Origin: CAYIBD01 sp964361655
GTDB taxonomy: Bacteria > Patescibacteriota > Minisyncoccia > Sungbacterales > SURF-37
Reading direction: 5' to 3'
Assembly (NCBI GenBank): GCA_964361655.1
Contig: CAYIBD010000042.1
Coordinates: 1-5,241, forward strand
DNA length: 5,241 nucleotides
Shown: piece after piece, positions 1-3,991 of the stretch
Layout: each line of letters begins with the position of its first letter
Position numbering within the stretch: position 1 is the first letter of the stretch
Made by a program: the position numbers and the translations under genes
The notes under the pieces: model-generated
Seen by the model: only the letters and a program-made list of their open reading frames with translations
Databases searched by the model: none
Told to the model about the DNA's origin: nothing

Positions 1-187
1 GGCTGCCAACAATAGAACCCCGCTCCAATTTTGTCAAAGCTTGCCAGGGTTGCAATGGATTGAAAGGAACGCCGTTATCGCCCTGCGAAGCGCGTGTGCG
101 AATAGCACATCCCCCGATAGGCGAAGCGCTTCGCCCCCGGATACCCCGCAAAATTGGTGCGGGGTCTTTTCCACCACTCCATTCCAT
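1..187 (-). CDS. Possible partial hypothetical protein, running off the left edge
   Basis: A - strand frame is open from ATG at 187 to the window edge (about 62 codons, start MEWSGGKDPAPILRG). A good Shine-Dalgarno, GGAGG at 196-200, lies 8 bases upstream of this ATG. A second ATG at 191-193 is too close to it. I recognise no domain; the product is rich in Gly, Arg and Ser with no clear helix or membrane segment. Two + strand frames are open across the same stretch as well (to stops at 226 and 257), a terminator-like hairpin lies inside, and a promoter-like element sits at 9-37. The openness may therefore simply reflect GC-rich repeat DNA with few stops. It could be a real gene start, or a non-coding repeat that happens to be open. 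Confidence 0.25.
   Translation of the reverse strand, partial: MEWSGGKDPAPILRGIRGRSASPIGGCAIRTRASQGDNGVPFNPLQPWQALTKLERGSIVGS
9..37 (-). promoter_or_regulatory. Candidate sigma70-type promoter reading left
   Basis: On the - strand a perfect TTGACA (32-37) is followed after exactly 17 bases by TATTGT (9-14), which matches the -10 consensus at 4 of 6 positions. Transcription would start within the first few bases of the window, towards a gene outside it. The element competes with the possible - strand reading frame at 1-187: both could be true, but the promoter makes more sense if that frame is not a gene. Confidence 0.35.
85..134. repeat. Cluster of short GC-rich palindromes
   Basis: GCGAAGCGC occurs at 85-93 and again at 121-129, where it is part of the perfect 14-base palindrome GCGAAGCGCTTCGC (121-134). 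Between them is a 5-bp hairpin, TGTGC-GAATA-GCACA (95-109). The stretch leads directly into the terminator-like hairpin at 143-170. This pattern suits an intergenic REP-like element or the body of a small structured RNA. I could not match it to a known RNA family. Confidence 0.4.
143..170 (+). terminator. Rho-independent terminator, + strand
   Basis: An 8-bp perfect GC-rich stem (ACCCCGCA at 143-150 with TGCGGGGT at 158-165) has a 7-base loop and is followed by CTTTT. Only four T bases follow, so the U-tract is short. What it terminates is unclear: a + strand gene ending left of the window (one frame stops at 13-15) or a short RNA covering the preceding palindromes. Confidence 0.45.
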
Positions 188-207
188 GCTCATCCCCTCC
201 AGGCGGA

Positions 208-423
208 GAGGTGGTGGCATCGTTGATGAAAATTCATTGCGGAGGTGCTGGCGATAAAGAGCCGAGCGCGTGAGCAAAACCGAAAAAATTCACTTGTTCG
301 AATCCCGAGCGCCGGCTATGCCGGCGCGAGGTTGAGTTTGAATTTTTCCGATCCGTTTTGCGAGACGCGTGAGGCGAATTTGTCAGCGCCGCAGCTGAAT
401 TTTCATCACGATGCCAACGCCTC
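208..423. repeat. Long imperfect inverted repeat (about 216 bases) after proS
   Basis: The left arm (208-316) and right arm (320-423) are reverse complements at roughly 70 percent by eye, with small gaps. Exact paired blocks are TGGCATCG (215-222 with 409-416), TGATGAAAATTCA (224-236 with 396-408), GCAAAAC (274-280 with 355-361) and the central GCGCCGGC (309-316 with 320-327), which leaves a 3-base loop. The A-rich block at 281-292 also pairs with 339-350 with one mismatch. The outer edge pairs 13 of 15 bases. The repeat begins two bases beyond the proS stop, so the proS transcript would end in this fold. No gene is seen here. It could be a MITE-like element, a structured 3' UTR or a non-coding RNA. 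No clear target-site duplication and no U-tract directly after the fold were found. Confidence 0.75.
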
Positions 424-425
424 CC

Positions 426-1679
426 TCATCTCATCACCATCTTCACCAACCTCTCCACGCTCACCACCCTGCCTTTTTCTTCACTCCTCTTTTTCACCTC
501 AACGCCCTTTTTCTCCAAAGACCTCTCCGACACCACCACCCGCCAGGGTATGCCAACAAGGTCGGCGTCGGCAAACTTTTCCCCGGCGGTCTTGTCGCCG
601 CGGTCATCGTAGAGCACTTCCACCTCCTTGGCAAGGAGCTTTTTATAGAGCGCCTCGGCGTGCTGCCGCACCCTCGGCTTATCACTCTTTATTTCAATAA
701 GGTGAACTCGGTACGGGGCCGCAATCTCCGGCCAGCGGATCCCTTTCTCATCGTGATTCACCTCAACCAATGTGGCCACCAGGCGCCCCGGCCCAATGCC
801 ATAGGAGCCCATGACCACCGGCTGCTTTGCCCCGCGCTCGTCAGCATAGAAGAGGGAGAAGGCCTTGGCAAATTTGGTGCCGAGCTTGAAGATGTTACCA
901 ACCTCAATGGCCTTTCCAGCTTTAATCTCGCCCCTGCCGCACTTCGGGCACTTGGTGCCCATGCGCATCGCGGTAATCTCCTGATTCTGGGCGTAGCGGC
1001 AGTTCGGGCAGTAGAGAATGTGGTCTTCGCCGGCTTCGGAGAGCACCTGGTACTCGTGGGTGAACTCCTTGGTGAACGTGCCGCCCGAGGCCTCGGTAAC
1101 AAAAAAATCAAGCCCCAGCCGCGTAAAAATTTTCCGATAGGCCTGATCTGCCTTTTGGTAGAACCGATCCAAATCCCGCTCGTCGCGGTGGAAGCTATAG
1201 AGGTCTTTCATCAAGAACTCCCGGCCGCGGATGAGGCCGGATTTGGCCCGCGGCTCATCGCGGTACTTAGTCTGAATCTGGTAGACAAAGAGGGGCAAAT
1301 CCCGATAGGAAAAAATGGAACGCGTGGCGATCTCGGCGAGCGGCTCCTCGTGGGTTGCCGCAAGCCCTACCTCGCGATCAGAATGATCCTTAAACTGGTA
1401 CATGATCTCGCCGAGGGTCTCCCAGCGGCCGGACTTAACCCACCGCTCCTTTGGTTGAAGAGCAGATAAAAGAAGCTCCTGCCCGCCAATGGCCTCCATT
1501 TCCTCGCGGATCACGGCATTCACGTTTTGGAGGACGCGCCATCCAAGCGGCAGGTAGTCGTAGGCCCCGGCCATGGTTTTATAGACAAACCCGCCCCGCT
1601 CCAGGAGCCGGGCATTGGCCGAGACCTCATCTTTAGGATCCTCGCGGAGCGTTTTACCGAAGAGTCTGCTTTGGCGCAT
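426..1679 (-). CDS. proS: Prolyl-tRNA synthetase, short form without the editing insertion
   Basis: Charges tRNA(Pro) with proline, an ATP-dependent class II reaction in the cytoplasm. The catalytic core covers residues 1-320: motif 1 region near 55-76, the TxE loop THE at 109-111, motif 2 near 133-164 (YRDEPRAKSGLIRGREF) and motif 3 at 291-303 (GSYGIGPGRLVA, Arg299). An anticodon-binding domain follows (about 325-417; DDRGDKTAGEKFADADLVGIP). At 417 residues it is far shorter than E. coli-type ProRS (about 570), because the roughly 180-residue INS domain that hydrolyses Ala-tRNA(Pro) is missing between motifs 2 and 3. In its place is a small Cys4 element, CPNC (224-227) and CPKC (244-247), that looks like a zinc ribbon. 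The ATG at 1679 has GGAGG four bases upstream. The stop is TGA. The start lies 253 bases from the next upstream gene, so it is probably transcribed alone. Confidence 0.96.
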   Translation of the reverse strand: MRQSRLFGKTLREDPKDEVSANARLLERGGFVYKTMAGAYDYLPLGWRVLQNVNAVIREEMEAIGGQELLLSALQPKERWVKSGRWETLGEIMYQFKDHSDREVGLAATHEEPLAEIATRSIFSYRDLPLFVYQIQTKYRDEPRAKSGLIRGREFLMKDLYSFHRDERDLDRFYQKADQAYRKIFTRLGLDFFVTEASGGTFTKEFTHEYQVLSEAGEDHILYCPNCRYAQNQEITAMRMGTKCPKCGRGEIKAGKAIEVGNIFKLGTKFAKAFSLFYADERGAKQPVVMGSYGIGPGRLVATLVEVNHDEKGIRWPEIAAPYRVHLIEIKSDKPRVRQHAEALYKKLLAKEVEVLYDDRGDKTAGEKFADADLVGIPWRVVVSERSLEKKGVEVKKRSEEKGRVVSVERLVKMVMR

Positions 1680-1683
1680 AGCG

Positions 1684-1688
1684 CCTCC
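1684..1688 (-). promoter_or_regulatory. Shine-Dalgarno of proS
   Basis: GGAGG on the - strand, four bases before ATG 1679. It supports this start and contrasts with gap and the PaaX-like gene, which show no such sequence. Confidence 0.7.
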
Positions 1689-1757
1689 ATTCTAACCGCA
1701 GAAGCCGAGAAAGCCAAGCTCCCACCTGCACGGTGCGTATAGGTCTAAGCCATGGAA

Positions 1758-1774
1758 GGTGAGATGGTCTCACC
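1758..1774. promoter_or_regulatory. Compact hairpin in the proS upstream region
   Basis: Perfect 7-bp dyad GGTGAGA-TGG-TCTCACC. It lies about 80 bases before the proS start, so it would be in the 5' UTR if transcription starts near the TATAAT at 1825-1830. There is no U-tract next to it, so it is not an intrinsic terminator. It may be a leader stem or a protein-binding dyad. I see no T-box signature around it. Confidence 0.45.
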
Positions 1775-1783
1775 CACTGCAAT

Positions 1784-1819
1784 CTAAAGTCATCGTACAA
1801 TTGAAAGTCATCGTACAAT
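1784..1819. repeat. 18-base tandem repeat, two copies plus a degenerate start of a third
   Basis: AAAGTCATCGTACAAT is exact at 1786-1801 and 1804-1819, giving an 18-base period. The sequence from 1820 (CGAAAATTATAAT) continues the phase in degenerate form. It lies between the candidate -10 box and the proS coding region. A period near two helical turns suits repeated binding of a regulator on one face of the DNA, but a neutral tandem duplication is equally possible. Confidence 0.6.
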
Positions 1820-1824
1820 CGAAA

Positions 1825-1830
1825 ATTATA
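1825..1830 (-). promoter_or_regulatory. Candidate -10 box for proS (TATAAT)
   Basis: A perfect TATAAT on the - strand directly borders the palindromic repeat copy at 1831-1868, which would cover the -35 position. No convincing -35 hexamer is present at 16-18 bases spacing. The surrounding AATTATAATT is itself palindromic, so TATAAT also occurs on the + strand (1827-1832). If used, the proS leader would be about 140 bases long. Confidence 0.35.
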
Positions 1831-1872
1831 ATTCACCATTTTGAGACGATCGTCACAAAATATTGAATCGAT
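1831..1872. repeat. Palindromic repeat copy 1 (between the PaaX-like gene and proS)
   Basis: This 42-base sequence matches the copy at 2552-2593 at 40 of 42 positions, in direct orientation, with the first 31 bases identical. Its first 38 bases (1831-1868) are a near-palindrome centred on GACGATCGTC and flanked by ATTTTG and CAAAAT; 16 of 19 position pairs are complementary. It lies 60 bases after the PaaX-like stop and 151 bases before proS, next to a TATAAT. It is a candidate operator; a structured transcript end or a dispersed repeat are alternatives. Confidence 0.8.
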
Positions 1873-1932
1873 CTCCTGGGGCGTAATGGGCTTAACCTAT
1901 CTTCCTCCGGAAAATAGCGCGTCTGAATCGTA

Positions 1933-2478
1933 TCACATGGCCGGGAAGAAAAGCGATCTTAAATCTCGATCGGGCTGGATCGTCTCTGCAGTCACGATTC
2001 GGAAGTGTTGGCCCAGGCCAAGCTCGGATGTAATCTCGGATAATTCGTCGGGCAACGGGTAGGGCGTCACCCACACGCTCTTCTGGAGCTGATGGAATCC
2101 GAGGCCGTGGAGTTCTCGCCGCAGGAAGTTACGTCGGTCGCGGATCCGTTCCGGGACGTCGAAAATGGCCAGCCGCCACTTCCCATCCCAGCGTTTGTGC
2201 TTGGCGAAGGCTAACTTCAGCTTCAAGCGAAGAGCGAGCCGTTCTCCTTCCTCGGTGAGCGACCATTCCTCCCGTCTCCCTCTCCGACGTGCTCCCACCA
2301 GGTGCCGCCTCTCCAATCGGTGAAGCGCCGGGTAGAGGGAGCGGCGGTGCGAATGGGAGCAAAAGGCGTGGTAATAAGGGTGTGGATAGAAAGCGCTGAT
2401 AGCCGCGGTTGCGACCTCATCGAGAATCAGAAGTGCAGTTTCGGCCAGACTGGGCTGGTAGGATATCAGACGGCGCAT
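1933..2478 (-). CDS. PaaX-family / Cas2-like winged-helix transcriptional regulator
   Basis: A 181-residue predicted DNA-binding protein. Residues about 10-90 look like a winged helix: LYPALHRLERRHLV (48-61) as the recognition region, an Arg-rich wing GARRRGRRE (62-70) and WSLTEEGERLALRL (72-84). Residues 97-181 match the central Cas2-like ferredoxin-fold region of PaaX proteins, with KWRLAIFDVPE (100-110), FLRRELHGLGF (118-128) and QKSVWVTPYPLP (132-143). PaaX itself represses phenylacetate catabolism and is about 300 residues long; this protein lacks its C-terminal part, and no phenylacetate genes are nearby. Such proteins are often labelled Cas2, but there is no CRISPR array here and the N-terminal HTH argues for a regulator. 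It is flanked by two copies of a 38-base palindrome, its best candidate operator. No Shine-Dalgarno precedes ATG 2478. The effector is unknown. Confidence 0.8.
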   Translation of the reverse strand: MRRLISYQPSLAETALLILDEVATAAISAFYPHPYYHAFCSHSHRRSLYPALHRLERRHLVGARRRGRREEWSLTEEGERLALRLKLKLAFAKHKRWDGKWRLAIFDVPERIRDRRNFLRRELHGLGFHQLQKSVWVTPYPLPDELSEITSELGLGQHFRIVTAETIQPDRDLRSLFFPAM

Positions 2479-2487
2479 AGTAGACGT

Positions 2488-2493
2488 AAAATA
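2488..2493 (-). promoter_or_regulatory. Candidate -10 box of a leaderless PaaX-like gene
   Basis: TATTTT on the - strand (overlapping TACTAT at 2491-2496) ends 9 bases before ATG 2478. No Shine-Dalgarno lies between them, so transcription would start at or next to the start codon. No good -35 was found. Confidence 0.35.
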
Positions 2494-2501
2494 GTAGGTA
2501 A

Positions 2502-2523
2502 TGGTCCGGCGACTAAGGGACCA
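2502..2523. promoter_or_regulatory. Dyad upstream of the PaaX-like gene
   Basis: TGGTCC (2502-2507) and GGACCA (2518-2523) form a perfect 6-bp inverted repeat with a 10-base spacer, just upstream of the candidate -10. It could be a second regulator site or chance. Confidence 0.3.
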
Positions 2524-2551
2524 CGGAGGAGGTCAAAAAAAGGCAGCCATC

Positions 2552-2593
2552 ATTCACCATTTTGAGACGATCGTCACAAAATGTTGAATAGAT
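2552..2593. repeat. Palindromic repeat copy 2 (between gap and the PaaX-like gene)
   Basis: Second copy of the 42-base repeat, with two differences from 1831-1872. The palindrome is better here: over 2552-2589, 17 of 19 position pairs are complementary, from ATTCACC at the left to GTTGAAT at the right, centred on GACGATCGTC. It lies 74 bases before the PaaX-like start and 38 bases after the gap stop. On the - strand seven T bases (2535-2541) follow about ten bases beyond the palindrome, so a role in ending gap transcripts cannot be excluded. Confidence 0.8.
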
Positions 2594-2605
2594 TTTGTGC
2601 TCTCT

Positions 2606-2630
2606 CTTCGACGTCGGACTACCGACGAAG
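2606..2630 (-). other. Bulged hairpin directly after gap
   Basis: CTTC (2606-2609) and GTCGG (2613-2617) pair with CCGAC (2622-2626) and GAAG (2627-2630), with a 3-base bulge and a 4-base loop. It starts one base after the gap stop on the - strand. No T-run follows, so it is not a canonical terminator. It may protect or help end the gap mRNA together with the neighbouring palindrome. Confidence 0.45.
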
Positions 2631-2631
2631 G

Positions 2632-3636
2632 TTAAAGTACAGCGGCGATCCGGCGCACGTGCTCAATGAGCGTTGCGCTGTAGCCAGCCTCGTTGTCGTA
2701 CCAGGAGAAGACCTTGACCAGATCACCGTCTACTACCTTCGTGAACGAGAGATCCACAATCGCGCCATAGGGCTCGCCAATGATGTCGGTGGATACAATC
2801 GGCAGGTCTGTAACCTTCAGCACCTTCGCCCAGCGATGATCGCGAGCCGAGGCTGAAAAAAGCTCGTTGATGCTCTTGGCGTCGGCCGGCTTTCCGAGAA
2901 GCGCGGTCACGATGGAGAGCGAGCCGGTGATGGTCGGCACACGAATGGCCACGGCCTCGAACTTGCCCTTGAGCTCCGGGATGGCCTGAACCACCGCCTC
3001 GGCCGCTCCGGTGGTGGAAGGCACGATATTGACTGCCGCGGCTCTGCCCCGCCGAGGGTCACGAGCGTCCGGCCCATCCACCAATTTCTGCGTTGCAGTA
3101 TATCCGTGCACCGTGGTCATGCCGGCTTTCCTGATACCGAGGCTTTCGAGCAAAATCTGGAGCACCGGGGCCACCGAATTCGTGGTGCAGGAGGCGTTGC
3201 AGGTGAGCGGGCCGGGGTTTTGAAAGCGATCATCATTTACGCCGACGAGGGCCGTGGTAACGTCGCCTGTTGCCGGAGCAGTAATGACCACGCGCTTGGC
3301 TCCGGCCTCGAGATGGGCCTTGGCACCGTCGGTAAAGAGGCCCGTGGATTCCACTACAATGTCTACGCCGAGCTTTCCCCACGGAAGTTTGGCCGGATCT
3401 TTCTCGGCCAGCACCGGAATCTCCTGATCATCAACCACAATGGCCTTCTCCGTAGAATTCACCATGCGGCCGAAGCGACCGTAGACCGAGTCGAACTTCA
3501 AAAGATAGCCAAGCGTCCAGGCATCGGTGAGGTCGTTGATAGCCAGGACCTCAAACTCCGGCATCCCGAAAACGGCACGGAAAAAAGATCGTCCGATACG
3601 ACCGAAACCGTTGATTGCAATTTTGGCCGGTTTCAT
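2632..3636 (-). CDS. gap: Glyceraldehyde-3-phosphate dehydrogenase, type I (phosphorylating)
   Basis: Converts glyceraldehyde 3-phosphate, NAD+ and phosphate to 1,3-bisphosphoglycerate in glycolysis (reversible), in the cytoplasm as a tetramer. The 334 residues are the normal family length. The N-terminal Rossmann fold opens with INGFGRIGR (8-16). IND at 33-35 ends in the acidic Asp35 usual for NAD preference. The active site is SCTTN (149-153) with nucleophile Cys150, and His177 in TVHGYT. STTGAA (207-212) and Arg232 in RVPTITGS contribute phosphate binding, and WYDNEAGYS (312-320) is the conserved C-terminal signature. All key residues are present. The ATG at 3636 gives the standard family N-terminus yet has no Shine-Dalgarno; a -10-like TTATCT ends 9 bases upstream, which suggests a leaderless mRNA. 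It diverges from the small membrane-protein gene on the other side. Confidence 0.98.
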   Translation of the reverse strand: MKPAKIAINGFGRIGRSFFRAVFGMPEFEVLAINDLTDAWTLGYLLKFDSVYGRFGRMVNSTEKAIVVDDQEIPVLAEKDPAKLPWGKLGVDIVVESTGLFTDGAKAHLEAGAKRVVITAPATGDVTTALVGVNDDRFQNPGPLTCNASCTTNSVAPVLQILLESLGIRKAGMTTVHGYTATQKLVDGPDARDPRRGRAAAVNIVPSTTGAAEAVVQAIPELKGKFEAVAIRVPTITGSLSIVTALLGKPADAKSINELFSASARDHRWAKVLKVTDLPIVSTDIIGEPYGAIVDLSFTKVVDGDLVKVFSWYDNEAGYSATLIEHVRRIAAVL

Positions 3637-3641
3637 ATACT
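3611..3641 (+). promoter_or_regulatory. Weak candidate promoter for the small + strand gene
   Basis: TATACT (3636-3641, 5 of 6 to the -10 consensus) has TTGATT (3611-3616) upstream, but at a long spacing of 19 bases. The -10 would overlap the gap start codon on the opposite strand, so gap and the small gene would have overlapping divergent promoters. Confidence 0.25.
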
Positions 3642-3645
3642 ACTA

Positions 3646-3651
3646 AGATAA
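3646..3651 (-). promoter_or_regulatory. Candidate -10 box of leaderless gap
   Basis: TTATCT on the - strand ends 9 bases before ATG 3636. The intervening TAGTAGTAT has no ribosome-binding sequence. The spacing is the same as at the PaaX-like gene. No clear -35 was found. Confidence 0.35.
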
Positions 3652-3680
3652 CACAAAACGGACACGGTGCCCCACAATGA

Positions 3681-3687
3681 AAGGAGG
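3681..3687 (+). promoter_or_regulatory. Strong Shine-Dalgarno that decides the small-gene start
   Basis: AAGGAGG lies 7 bases before ATG 3695. An in-frame ATG at 3677 sits just upstream of and against the Shine-Dalgarno, with no such sequence of its own, so 3695 is the likely start. Confidence 0.75.
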
Positions 3688-3694
3688 CCACACC

Positions 3695-3931
3695 ATGAGG
3701 ATCCGCGCCTTCTTCCTGCCCGCCCTCGGCCAGGTACTACCCGTAGCCACGCTCTACTTTGCCCCAGAGTTCACCAGTTGGGCGCTCGTCGCTTCAGGCA
3801 TCCTGTGGGGGCTCTTCGGCCTCCTCATCGTGAAGGTGATACGGCAAGCAAGCCGAATCACCATCATCACCGATGCCGAGGACAGGATCAAGAGCATCCA
3901 CCCGCCGTCGGCCAAGCGGCGGACAGCATAA
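3695..3931 (+). CDS. Small hypothetical membrane protein, two predicted helices
   Basis: 78 residues; no family recognised. The start is chosen by AAGGAGG seven bases upstream. Residues about 5-23 (FFLPALGQVLPVATLYFA) and about 28-49 (SWALVASGILWGLFGLLIV) are hydrophobic and probably form a helical hairpin in the membrane. The tail (50-78) is charged, contains ITIITDAEDRIKSI and ends basic (KRRTA); by the positive-inside rule it should be cytoplasmic. It is the only confident + strand gene here, divergent from gap and convergent with the dehydrogenase gene, and has its own Shine-Dalgarno and terminator, which supports a real monocistronic gene. The terminator stem encodes the last codons. Function is unknown; a role as a small membrane regulator or accessory subunit would be a guess. 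Confidence 0.7.
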   Translation: MRIRAFFLPALGQVLPVATLYFAPEFTSWALVASGILWGLFGLLIVKVIRQASRITIITDAEDRIKSIHPPSAKRRTA

Positions 3932-3949
3932 CGTGCTGTCCGCTTTTTT
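3919..3949 (+). terminator. Rho-independent terminator overlapping the small-gene stop
   Basis: Perfect 10-bp stem GCGGACAGCA (3919-3928) with TGCTGTCCGC (3934-3943), a 5-base loop and six T bases (3944-3949). The TAA stop (3929-3931) is in the loop, so the left arm is coding sequence. Confidence 0.9.
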
Positions 3950-3950
3950 A

Positions 3951-3990
3951 TCCCGCACCTTCCCAGAATACCCCGCAGGAAGGTGCGGGA
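3951..3990. terminator. Second hairpin between the convergent genes, possible dehydrogenase terminator
   Basis: A perfect 13-bp stem (TCCCGCACCTTCC at 3951-3963 with its complement at 3978-3990) has a 14-base loop and begins one base beyond the dehydrogenase stop. On the - strand it is followed by TAAAAAAG, not a U-tract, so it is a poor intrinsic terminator for that gene. On the + strand only TTTAT follows. A competing 6-bp hairpin (CCCGCA 3972-3977 with TGCGGG 3984-3989) uses part of the same right arm. Confidence 0.5.
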
Positions 3991-3991
3991 T

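Noticed and set aside
290..312. tRNA-like T-loop (TTCGAAT) on the + strand
   Set aside because: The flanking bases do not form a 5-bp T stem, and no acceptor, D or anticodon arm can be placed upstream. The bases belong to the long inverted repeat.
411..1469. Long open frame on the + strand (352 codons)
   Set aside because: It is the antisense shadow of proS, with no recognisable domain and no ribosome-binding site. The proS frame carries all class II synthetase motifs.
1680..1830. T-box riboswitch upstream of proS
   Set aside because: No T-box sequence, Stem I features or terminator/antiterminator pair are seen; only a simple 7-bp hairpin and tandem repeats are present.
1831..2593. CRISPR array or a Cas2 gene with repeats
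   Set aside because: There are only two repeat copies, 721 bases apart with a gene between them, and no spacers. The protein has an N-terminal winged helix unlike Cas2 nucleases.
1831..2593. Composite mobile element bounded by the 42-base direct repeats
   Set aside because: There is no transposase or recombinase inside, the repeats are direct and themselves palindromic, and no target duplications are visible. Kept only as an alternative reading.
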